From contig CAYVLI010000195.1 of NCBI GenBank assembly GCA_964452105.1, positions 1-5,620 on the forward strand: a DNA stretch of 5,620 bases, written 5' to 3'. Below the pieces are notes generated by a model. That model had not been told where the DNA came from and searched no databases. It was given only the letters and a program-made list of their open reading frames with translations. Positions 1 through 5,283 of this stretch are shown one piece after another (the first letter of the stretch is position 1; each line of letters opens with the position of its first letter). A program made the translations under genes and the position numbers. The stretch comes from CAYVLI01 sp964452105 [NCBI: uncultured Nitrospinota bacterium]. Its GTDB lineage: Bacteria; JAUXIQ01.

Positions 1-302
1 CGTTCCACCCTGTGGTAGCTGCCCTCTTTTACATCGCTTTCCTGCCTGCGCTCTCCCTTCAAGGTGAGAACGTTATCCCTGATATCAAGCTGGATATCCT
101 CCTGCTTCATGCCGGGAAGCTCCGCCTTGAGGACTATGTCGTTATCGGTCTCATAGATATCCACTGCGGGAGACCAGACGCCGCCGGCTATGCTCTCTTC
201 CTCAAGGCCGGCCTGCCTGGGGAAGAAATCACCGAAAAGCCTGTTCATTCTATCTTGCAGGGTCATGAGCTCTCTGAAAGGCTCCCATCTCACCAGTGCC
301 AT
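1..302 (-). CDS. Hsp20/alpha-crystallin family small heat-shock protein (N-terminal part, runs off the left edge)
   Basis: ATP-independent cytosolic holdase that binds unfolding proteins and keeps them refoldable for other chaperones or accessible to proteases. The 100 visible residues start MALVRWEPFRELMTLQDRMN, the typical amphipathic N-terminal arm of bacterial Hsp20 (WEPFREL...L..RMNRLF). The start of the alpha-crystallin domain follows from about residue 45: VDIYETDNDIVLKAELPG (residues 47-64), then EDIQLDI and LTLKGERR (about 79-86). These are the first beta strands of the fold. The rest of the domain and the C-terminal I-x-I tail lie outside the window. The start at 302 is fixed by a strong AAAGGAGGG ribosome site about 8 nt upstream and by the family's usual MALVRWEPF opening. 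The gene has its own promoter (424-452) and a leader of about 115 nt in which the ribosome site is folded into a hairpin. It shares direction with the DHH gene and ftsH. The family assignment is secure. Confidence 0.96.
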   Translation of the reverse strand, partial: MALVRWEPFRELMTLQDRMNRLFGDFFPRQAGLEEESIAGGVWSPAVDIYETDNDIVLKAELPGMKQEDIQLDIRDNVLTLKGERRQESDVKEGSYHRVE

Positions 303-333
303 AACTTTATCCCTCCTTTTTCGAGATAAAATT
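303..333 (-). promoter_or_regulatory. Hairpin enclosing the hsp20 ribosome binding site (candidate RNA thermometer)
   Basis: Read on the minus strand, the mRNA arm AAUUUUAUCUC (333 to 323) pairs with GGGAUAAAGUU (313 to 303) without a mismatch. The 11 pairs are seven A-U, two G-C and two G-U, closing a 9-nt loop GAAAAAGGA (322 to 314). The Shine-Dalgarno GGAGGG is split between the loop (GGA) and the closing stem (GGG), and the stem ends at the base just before the AUG. Simple AU-rich hairpins that mask the ribosome site are known thermometers of small heat-shock genes. Here the pairing is seen directly; the thermosensor role is inference. Confidence 0.6.
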
Positions 334-358
334 TAATTGTTATGCCGGACAGGTTTTC

Positions 359-408
359 AGATGGTGTACCGCACCCTGCCCGGCTATTGGAAGGGTCACG
401 GGCCATCT
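359..408 (-). other. Upstream stem-loop in the hsp20 leader
   Basis: Within the expected hsp20 leader, the arms at 403-408 and 359-364 form a 6-bp stem (AGATGG with CCATCT). Inside it, the arms at 392-396 and 373-377 form a further 5-bp stem (ACCCT with AGGGT). A competing GCCCG/CGGGC pairing (378-382 with 399-403) is also possible. The domain would begin about 9 nt after the predicted transcription start. Multi-hairpin leaders with the last hairpin at the ribosome site are usual for small heat-shock thermometers. The structure is plausible but not proven. Confidence 0.35.
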
Positions 409-423
409 TCACAGCCTGCACTC

Positions 424-452
424 AATATATAATCTTAGTTAATTATTGTCAA
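424..452 (-). promoter_or_regulatory. Promoter of hsp20, housekeeping sigma type
   Basis: On the minus strand there is a perfect -35 TTGACA (452 to 447), a 17-bp AT-rich spacer and a -10 TATATT (429 to 424, five of six consensus bases). The predicted start is near 417, giving a leader of about 115 nt. The -35 begins only about 20 bp after the stop codon of the DHH gene, so hsp20 can be expressed independently. No sigma-32 -10 (CCCCAT-type) and no CIRCE inverted repeat is present. Confidence 0.75.
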
Positions 453-471
453 GTTATCTAAATAATTTTTT

Positions 472-1908
472 CTAATTTTTAGTGAGTGAATTCAAAAAGA
501 GGCGGGCTATGTATTCCCGGAGCAGATTCTCGTCCCTGGTGTCCACTTCTTCATCGAGGTTTTTCAGGGGGACGACGGCCTTGGCCATGGAGCGGTGCCC
601 TCCGGCGCTTCCGAGCTTATTGAAGGCGTCCCTGATCACATCCCCTGCGCTCCTGATATATCCCACGTTGCGGACGCTCACTACCAGGTTGCCGTTCACC
701 AGCCCCGATACCACCGACCAGTCAACACCTTCCACTTGCAGGCAGAACTCTGCGAACTGGGGTATGAGGTCTTCCCGGGCGCAGCTATGGATGTGTGTAA
801 AGAGGATTTTATCTTTGATGATGCGGTTTTTCAGGGCTTCGGCGAGTGGATCCAGCCCTTCTTCGGGCAATTCCGGATGCTCCATTCTGCGGATGTGATT
901 ATGATTGGCGCCGGGGTAGATATAGGAATAGGCTGCGATATCGGCTGCGTCCGCCTCCCTTTCCAGCAGGAGGGTGTCGGTCTTTATGCCGTAGAGGAGC
1001 GCGGTGGCAAGCTTCTGGGTAAGTTTTATCTTATCGGCTTTGAGGTATTCGGTGAGAATCGTGGATGTAGCGCCGTAATTCACGCGCAAATCTCTGAAGG
1101 CCGCCCCGTACTTTTCCACCTGGGGGTGGTGGTCTATCACCACGTCTATCCTGTGGAACTCCATCTTGAAGTATGGGGGCTGCACGTCCACCATGGCCAG
1201 CTTGTTCTGGCCTTTAAGGAGGCTTTTCTTGAAGGGTTCTACCTCGATATCCAGCAGCTTTATCATGGCCAGGTTTTCCGGCCTCTCCACCCTGCCCATG
1301 GAGGTGAGCGGCGCCGTGGTTTTGTTTCGCCCGAGGAGCGCTCTTAGCGCCAGACCGCTGGCGATGGCATCGGGATCGGGATCGTCCTGCATGAGTATTA
1401 TCACGTTGTCGGCTTCGTTCAGGATGCTTCTGATACGATTGATTTTCTTCTGATTGTGCAGGTCGTTCAAAGCGCTCATGAGGCCCTCGCCGCACAGGGA
1501 GGGCAGGGAGACTTCCCGCGTGGAGGAATGCTCTCCTCTGCTCTTTTTGGCGGACATCGATAAAAGGAGGATGGAGGTCTCCGGTGAAACAGAATTGATG
1601 CTTCTCAGAATTTTCCTGAGAAGGGTGCGGTCCTCAACGTAGACTATAACCGTATCTTCGGCGGACATTTTCAGGCGTTGGTAAAGCTTCCGGTCTGTGA
1701 CGTCACAATTCCGCACCTCGTGCTTCAGGCCGGATATTTTGCTTCCGAGGTTTCGGGAACCAACCAGGAAGACGGAGTTCAACCTTTTGAAAGGTTCGTC
1801 ACCGAGGATTTGCAATAAAGAATCGTCCTGGATAATGGTATAGTATCTCATCTCGACTTTCTCTGGGGTATAGGGGCTTTGTTCACTCGGGCCTCCACGC
1901 AATGACAT
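472..1908 (-). CDS. DHH/DHHA1 phosphoesterase with N-terminal TrkA-N-like domain
   Basis: Predicted metal-dependent phosphoesterase of the DHH superfamily (RecJ, NrnA/oligoribonuclease and cyclic-dinucleotide phosphodiesterase relatives). It is cytosolic, with no signal peptide or membrane segment. About residues 43-120 resemble a small Rossmann/TrkA-N (RCK) domain: VFLVGSRNLGSKI, an acidic CDVTD turn, DTVIVYVED and SILLLSMS. The glycine motif is degenerate. The DHH domain carries DDPDPDAIASG (175-185), VDVQP (240-244), the signature VIDHHPQ (257-263) and GIKTDT (307-312). The C-terminal DHHA1 domain has SAGGHRSMAKAVV (434-446). Motif I is usually HxxPDxD, but the His position is Gln174 here; the aspartates at 178 and 180 and the DHH triad are intact. 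The substrate cannot be told from sequence; short RNA, pAp or a cyclic dinucleotide are the family's options. Start choice is uncertain: the first Met has no clear ribosome site. Met20 (codon at 1851), which opens the folded domain, has the purine-rich AGAGAAAG upstream and may be the true start. No clear promoter or terminator is visible. Confidence 0.9.
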   Translation of the reverse strand: MSLRGGPSEQSPYTPEKVEMRYYTIIQDDSLLQILGDEPFKRLNSVFLVGSRNLGSKISGLKHEVRNCDVTDRKLYQRLKMSAEDTVIVYVEDRTLLRKILRSINSVSPETSILLLSMSAKKSRGEHSSTREVSLPSLCGEGLMSALNDLHNQKKINRIRSILNEADNVIILMQDDPDPDAIASGLALRALLGRNKTTAPLTSMGRVERPENLAMIKLLDIEVEPFKKSLLKGQNKLAMVDVQPPYFKMEFHRIDVVIDHHPQVEKYGAAFRDLRVNYGATSTILTEYLKADKIKLTQKLATALLYGIKTDTLLLEREADAADIAAYSYIYPGANHNHIRRMEHPELPEEGLDPLAEALKNRIIKDKILFTHIHSCAREDLIPQFAEFCLQVEGVDWSVVSGLVNGNLVVSVRNVGYIRSAGDVIRDAFNKLGSAGGHRSMAKAVVPLKNLDEEVDTRDENLLREYIARLFLNSLTKN

Positions 1909-2115
1909 CTACGGCCGATGAGAGCTTATCATAAATTCATGTGCCGTTACGGGCTTTTATACCCGATGACTGATGACTGCGGTAGGTCGGAAGCAAAACT
2001 AATTGGGGAATGGTTTATTGATAAATTTTTCATGTTTTACATTTATTTCTGTCATCCGTATATCATGGCTTGCCGCCTAATTCATGACAACCGCCTGGGG
2101 CGTCTTCATCTGCAG

Positions 2116-3924
2116 TTAGCTTATCGGCTTCTCTATCCCGCACCCCCTGAGCACCTCTCTCAGCTCATCCCCCTGGATGGTCTCTTTATCCATAAGCAGA
2201 GAGGCCAGCTTCGCCAGTGCGCTCTTGCTCTCCGAGAGCGTTTTCATTACCTGTTCATAGGTCTCGTCTATGATTCGTTTTACTTCCTTATCTATTTCCT
2301 CAGCGGTGTGTTCGCTGTAACCGCCGTTGCCTGCAAAAGGTGCGTTCAGGAAGAGGGGATTCTTTTCTTTTTCGAAGCTCATGGGGCCCAGGTTGCTCAT
2401 TCCGTAATCGGTAACCATCCTTCGGGCTATGTCGGAAGCCCGCTGGAGGTCGTTCTGGGCGCCAGTGGAGACTTCCTGGAACATCACCTCTTCGGCGGCT
2501 CGTCCTCCCATGAGCACTGCCAGCTTGTCTATAAGCTCCTGCCTGGTCATGAGGTACCTGTCTTCGGTGGGAAGCTGCAGGGTAAACCCCAGGGCGGCTA
2601 TACCCCTTGGCACTATGGAGACTTTGTGCACCGGGTCGGTGGTGGAAAGCATCTCCGCCACGAGGGCGTGACCGCATTCATGATGAGCCACGATCTCTTT
2701 TTCGTGCTTGTTCATAACGCGGTTCCTTTTTTCGAGACCGCCGATGATACGATCTATGGCTTCATCGAAATCCTGCATGCCCACTTCGTTCTTGCCTTTT
2801 CGGGCGGCCAGGAGCGCTGCTTCGTTGACGATATTGGCCAGGTCCGCCCCCACAAGGCCTGAAGTTCTGGCGGCCACCACCTTCAAGTCCAGCTCAGGCG
2901 CAAGCTTGACCGACTTTACGTGGATTTTAAGTATCGCTTCCCTCCCCTGGAGGTCCGGGCGGTCCACCAGGACCTGACGGTCGAATCTTCCCGGTCTCAT
3001 GAGGGCGGGGTCGAGTATCTCGGGCCGGTTGGTGGCCGCCATGATTATGACGCTTTTGGTGCTATCGAAGCCGTCCATCTCCACCAGGAGCTGGTTGAGG
3101 GTCTGCTCTCGTTCATCGTGCCCGCCCACGGGGTTAATCCCCCTTGCTTTGCCCAGGGCATCCAGCTCATCTATGAAGACTATACAGGGCGCCTTCTGTT
3201 GGGCCTGTTGAAAGAGGTCTCGCACGCGTGCGGCGCCCACGCCTACGAACATCTCCACGAATTCCGAACCGCTTATATTAAAGAAGGGCACGTCGGCCTC
3301 TCCGGCCACGGCTTTGGCCAGCAGAGTTTTACCTGTCCCCGGCGGACCCACCAGTAGCACACCCTTGGGAATCTTGCCTCCGAGCCTCCTGAACTTTTCG
3401 GGTGTTCGCAGGTATTCGACTATCTCTATGAGCTCATCCATGGCTTCCTCCACCCCTGCCACGTCTTCGAACGTCGTCTTCTCCTTATCCTGGGCATAAA
3501 GACGAGCCTTGCTCCGGCCGAAGGTCATCACTCCGGCTCCCGGGTTCATACGCCTGAGCAGGAAACCCCAGATGATGAAGATTATTATCAGAGGTATGAT
3601 CCACCCTAAAATCCCTCTCACGAACGGGCTCTCGTATTGGCCGGAAAATGTTATGTTCTTCTTCTCGAGCTGTTCTATGAGGGAGGGGTCTTCAACACGG
3701 ACGACCGAAAAACGCACCTCCCGCCCGTCCTGACCAAGATAAGTTCCTCTTATCATCTTGGAGCCGACGATTATCTCCTTGACCTTGTCCTCTCTGAGCA
3801 TACTCTTGAACTTGCTGTAGGAGGGCTTCTCAATAGGGGGTGAGGCGATGTAATTCTGGAGTATGATCATGAAGACAAAGGCCAGGAGCAGGTACCATAT
3901 GCTGAATTGTGCTTTTCCTCTCAT
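2116..3924 (-). CDS. ftsH: ATP-dependent zinc metalloprotease FtsH
   Basis: Membrane-anchored hexameric AAA+ protease that extracts and degrades misassembled membrane proteins and short-lived cytosolic regulators. Domains in order: membrane helix 1 (about 8-24), periplasmic domain (about 25-102), membrane helix 2 (about 103-122) and AAA+ module. The AAA+ module has Walker A GPPGTGKT (193-200), pore motif MFVGVG (225-230), Walker B IVFIDELD (248-255) and the second region of homology [20 protein letters not shown] (296-315), with arginine fingers R310 and R313. The M41 peptidase has zinc ligands H415 and H419 with catalytic E416 in HECGH, and third ligand D492 in GAQNDL. At 602 residues it is a little shorter than the E. 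coli enzyme (644), mostly from a short C-terminal tail. The metal motif reads HECGH where HEAGH is the commonest form. MRGKAQFS is a sensible cytosolic start, but the ribosome site (GAGAGAG, about 8-14 nt upstream) is weak. Transcription probably starts from the promoter at 4047-4075. Confidence 0.98.
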   Translation of the reverse strand: MRGKAQFSIWYLLLAFVFMIILQNYIASPPIEKPSYSKFKSMLREDKVKEIIVGSKMIRGTYLGQDGREVRFSVVRVEDPSLIEQLEKKNITFSGQYESPFVRGILGWIIPLIIIFIIWGFLLRRMNPGAGVMTFGRSKARLYAQDKEKTTFEDVAGVEEAMDELIEIVEYLRTPEKFRRLGGKIPKGVLLVGPPGTGKTLLAKAVAGEADVPFFNISGSEFVEMFVGVGAARVRDLFQQAQQKAPCIVFIDELDALGKARGINPVGGHDEREQTLNQLLVEMDGFDSTKSVIIMAATNRPEILDPALMRPGRFDRQVLVDRPDLQGREAILKIHVKSVKLAPELDLKVVAARTSGLVGADLANIVNEAALLAARKGKNEVGMQDFDEAIDRIIGGLEKRNRVMNKHEKEIVAHHECGHALVAEMLSTTDPVHKVSIVPRGIAALGFTLQLPTEDRYLMTRQELIDKLAVLMGGRAAEEVMFQEVSTGAQNDLQRASDIARRMVTDYGMSNLGPMSFEKEKNPLFLNAPFAGNGGYSEHTAEEIDKEVKRIIDETYEQVMKTLSESKSALAKLASLLMDKETIQGDELREVLRGCGIEKPIS

Positions 3925-4008
3925 TACAAGCTCTCTCGCCTTATCGGTGGAGTACCGCTATGGAACATTTCCGCAGCAGCGCATAACGTAACGGCTGAAT
4001 ATCTTGTT

Positions 4009-4039
4009 CCGGCGCGTTCTGCCGGTCTTCCTATCCGGC
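4009..4039 (-). promoter_or_regulatory. Alternative hairpins at the 5' end of the ftsH leader
   Basis: At the predicted start of the ftsH transcript the minus strand reads GCCGG (4039 to 4035), CCGGC (4025 to 4021) and GCCGG (4013 to 4009). The middle segment can pair with either the first (9-nt loop) or the third (7-nt loop), giving two mutually exclusive 5-bp GC stems. A 5' hairpin may simply stabilise the mRNA, and a switch is also conceivable. A further short stem (GGAA/TTCC inside CGCT/AGCG) lies at 3956-3981. The pairing is visible; function is inference. Confidence 0.35.
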
Positions 4040-4046
4040 TTATTTT

Positions 4047-4075
4047 AATATATGATATGAGCATGAATTTATCAA
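4047..4075 (-). promoter_or_regulatory. Promoter of ftsH, housekeeping sigma type
   Basis: On the minus strand, -35 TTGATA (4075 to 4070, five of six), an exact 17-bp spacer and -10 TATATT (4052 to 4047, five of six). The predicted start is near 4040, giving a leader of about 115 nt before the ftsH AUG. The -10 hexamer is identical to that of the hsp20 promoter. No sigma-32 type boxes are apparent. Confidence 0.65.
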
Positions 4076-4375
4076 TTTTTTTGCTAACGCTGTCTGCATT
4101 TATTGCTTGTCGCCGTATCCGTATGTTTCGGAGGGGGCGACTGAGATTTTCCTCGATGCAAGAGCTCATGAAAATTTTTTCGTTTCCTGTTCGGTGTGGG
4201 GTGAATTTTATTTATCAGAGGAGCCTGTCATACAAGCTACAGGAAAGATGGTGGATTTTTGGGGTTGCTGCGAGTTAAAGGTGTCTTCTCGCAAAAGGAT
4301 GGCATTAAGATATGTCACTCAACAGATCGCGGCTTAAATTCTTCAAGGGAGTGATGAGTAATTTTTCCTTCGGCT
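4076..4375. other. Intergenic stretch between the small basic gene and the ftsH promoter, no convincing gene
   Basis: About 300 bp upstream of the ftsH promoter and downstream of the 97-residue gene. The longest plausible reading is a 76-codon plus-strand frame from a TTG at 4107 to a stop at 4337. It lacks an ATG at its start, a ribosome site and a recognisable family, so I do not call it a gene (see findings). I see no tRNA, repeat array or strong intrinsic terminator; any terminator for the 97-residue gene is not obvious. Confidence 0.5.
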
Positions 4376-4669
4376 TCAGCTCTTTTTGACCTTCTTGCGG
4401 CCCCGGCGCTTCCTTCCAGCCAGATAGACGCCTATGACATTTCCTGATCTCCTGGTAGTAACATTTTTCCCTGCCATCTGAGCTGCTTTCTTTATGTTGT
4501 TTCTGACTGTGTTAATGTTTTCCCCCCTGTCGCAGATCACCTTGCAGCCATTGTCAGGGGTCAGTTTAGAAAGGAATTCCGAGTACTCTTTGAGTTTTTT
4601 CATCCTTTTCGGGGAAATCCCGATGGTCTTTTTCAACTCATCCATTTTAACCGCTTCAAACTTCGGCAT
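4376..4669 (-). CDS. Small, strongly basic protein of unknown function (97 residues)
   Basis: I do not recognise a named family. The protein has 27 Lys/Arg against 8 Asp/Glu (net about +19), no signal peptide and no membrane segment. The N-terminal third (about 8-36) is probably helical and ends in EYSEFLSKL. The middle (about 41-83) reads as a short alpha/beta unit with GENINTVRNNIKKAAQMAGK and TTRRSGNVIGVYL. The last 13 residues form a tail, GRKRRGRKKVKKS, similar to an AT-hook but lacking its proline. The composition suggests nucleic-acid binding; this is inference. The start is well fixed: a perfect GAGGAGGT ribosome site lies 5 nt before the ATG, and a good promoter lies about 35 bp further up with a leader of roughly 28 nt. 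It appears monocistronic, divergent from the acyl-CoA dehydrogenase and co-directional with ftsH. Confidence 0.85.
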   Translation of the reverse strand: MPKFEAVKMDELKKTIGISPKRMKKLKEYSEFLSKLTPDNGCKVICDRGENINTVRNNIKKAAQMAGKNVTTRRSGNVIGVYLAGRKRRGRKKVKKS

Positions 4670-4673
4670 TGCA

Positions 4674-4683
4674 GACCTCCTCT
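4674..4683 (-). promoter_or_regulatory. Ribosome binding site of the 97-residue basic protein
   Basis: On the minus strand the sequence AGAGGAGGTC contains the full anti-16S complement GGAGGT, 5 nt before the ATG at 4669. It fixes the start of an otherwise unrecognised small gene and argues that the gene is actively translated. Confidence 0.8.
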
Positions 4684-4704
4684 CATAAAAAGCTGTTTTC
4701 AGAA

Positions 4705-4733
4705 GATATAAAGAAGTGACAATTAAAAGTCAA
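4705..4733 (-). promoter_or_regulatory. Promoter of the 97-residue basic protein gene
   Basis: On the minus strand, -35 TTGACT (4733 to 4728, five of six), a 17-bp spacer and -10 TATATC (4710 to 4705, four of six). The predicted start lies near 4698. It has the same architecture as the hsp20 and ftsH promoters. Confidence 0.6.
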
Positions 4734-4856
4734 GGAGAAAGTAATATTTTTCAATGTTTACAGTTTTATTAATCAGACGTAAAGAAAGATAATATTGTTT
4801 TCCCGATGCAAATAATAAAAAAAATTCTATTTTATGCTCATCTGTTAATAGCCGCG

Positions 4857-4924
4857 CTGCAGGCGGGGTTGAGACCCTCCATCCGAAGCCGGGTGGCAAT
4901 CCTGCCCGGGGAGGGTTTGTGCAG
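4857..4924. other. GC-rich, triple-nested stem element (possible structured RNA, unassigned)
   Basis: A 68-bp GC-rich island in an otherwise AT-rich intergenic region. Three nested inverted repeats are visible: CTGCA (4857-4861) with TGCAG (4920-4924); AGACCCTCC (4872-4880) with GGAGGGTTT (4910-4918), 9 bp with one G-U; and CCGGG (4889-4893) with CCCGG (4905-4909). Unpaired stretches are 10 nt (4862-4871), 8 nt (ATCCGAAG, 4881-4888) and an 11-nt apical loop. The inner and middle stems are directly stacked on their 3' side. A run of seven T follows on the plus strand at 4934-4940. It could be a riboswitch-like or small RNA, or a dispersed palindromic element. I could not match it to cobalamin, TPP, c-di-GMP, SRP or tRNA consensus features. 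The strand is uncertain because inverted repeats fold on both. Confidence 0.4.
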
Positions 4925-5175
4925 ATCATGGAGTTTTTTTATAAGCACAACCATATATCACAATATCACATCTTACCGTGGAAGTAAGTTTAGATAAAAA
5001 TATATTTACACAAGCAATATATCTATAAAAAAGCGTCACTTGATGTATCGGACACGTACAGTTAATAGACGTGAAACCGGCGTTCGAGGTTTCGTAATAT
5101 TATGACCATAAAAATATGGGGGTAGTTTTAAACGCAACGGTATGTGTGTGGGGGTTCTGCCGCTTAAACATATAG
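4925..5175. other. AT-rich intergenic stretch, no gene seen
   Basis: No credible coding frame on either strand. It holds a tandem 8-bp duplication (ATATCACA twice, 4955-4970), a CACGT/ACGTG inverted repeat (5053-5057 and 5069-5073) and a GAAACC/GGTTTC inverted repeat (5073-5078 and 5088-5093). These could be upstream regulatory sites for the dehydrogenase, but nothing in the sequence proves a function. Confidence 0.5.
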
Positions 5176-5216
5176 AACTCAAGAACACATTATGATATAC
5201 TTGTTATAATTGAGTT
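5176..5216. repeat. Inverted repeat flanking the acyl-CoA dehydrogenase promoter (possible operator)
   Basis: AACTCAA (5176-5182) and its exact complement TTGAGTT (5210-5216) are 27 bp apart, with centres about 34 bp apart. The left arm sits at the -35 position and the right arm overlaps the end of the -10 and the predicted start. The left arm would not be transcribed from this promoter, so a DNA-level role, such as a regulator bridging the promoter, fits better than an RNA hairpin. Acyl-CoA dehydrogenase genes are often under TetR- or GntR-type fatty-acid regulators; which one acts here is unknown. Confidence 0.35.
5202..5210 (+). promoter_or_regulatory. Extended -10 promoter of the acyl-CoA dehydrogenase gene
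   Basis: TGT followed by a perfect TATAAT (5205-5210) makes a TGn-extended -10 element. The base run 17 bp upstream (AGAACA, 5182-5187) matches the -35 at only three positions, as is usual for extended -10 promoters. The predicted start is about 5217, giving a leader of about 67 nt. Confidence 0.6.
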
Positions 5217-5268
5217 TGTAAACCTTGAAAGGAAGAGATATAGACGCATTAATCAAATTACTGATAAG

Positions 5269-5275
5269 AAAGGAG
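5269..5275 (+). promoter_or_regulatory. Ribosome binding site deciding the acyl-CoA dehydrogenase start
   Basis: AAAGGAG lies 8 nt before the ATG at 5284. A second in-frame ATG at 5314 precedes the conserved MNFDISPEQEQLL segment, but its nearest purine-rich site (GGAGGGG, about 5288-5294) is about 19 nt away, too far. The upstream start is therefore preferred. Confidence 0.65.
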
Positions 5276-5283
5276 CAGAAGGA

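Noticed and set aside
595-1347. Long plus-strand open frame opposite the DHH gene
   Set aside because: It is the antisense shadow of a gene with intact DHH and DHHA1 motifs; it has no ribosome site or recognisable domain.
2070-2115. Possible ftsH terminator (CGCC/GGCG hairpin at the gene end)
   Set aside because: The stem is only about 4 bp and no T-run follows on the minus strand, so an intrinsic terminator is not supported.
1918-2862. 314-codon plus-strand open frame covering the ftsH 3' half
   Set aside because: It overlaps the peptidase-coding part of ftsH antisense, has protein-unlike composition rich in His, Phe and Tyr, and no family resemblance.
3924-4169. 81-codon minus-strand frame overlapping the ftsH start
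   Set aside because: The ftsH promoter (4047-4075) lies inside it, so its full length would not be translated from that transcript; only its last 14 codons are of interest.
4857-4916. TPP or cobalamin riboswitch, suggested by GGGGTTGAGACCCT and AATCCTGCC
   Set aside because: The other mandatory conserved blocks of those families are missing and the nested stem layout differs.
4723-4929. 68-codon minus-strand frame across the structured element
   Set aside because: The Pro/Gly/Arg-rich part comes from the GC-rich stems and the rest from AT-rich DNA; no ribosome site and no family.
4955-4970. Tandem 8-bp duplication ATATCACA as a possible CRISPR or iteron array
   Set aside because: Only two short adjacent copies without spacers; too little for an array or origin.
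5078-5094. GTTCGA sequence resembling a tRNA T-arm
   Set aside because: The flanks do not form the 5-bp T-stem, and there is no anticodon arm or acceptor stem nearby.
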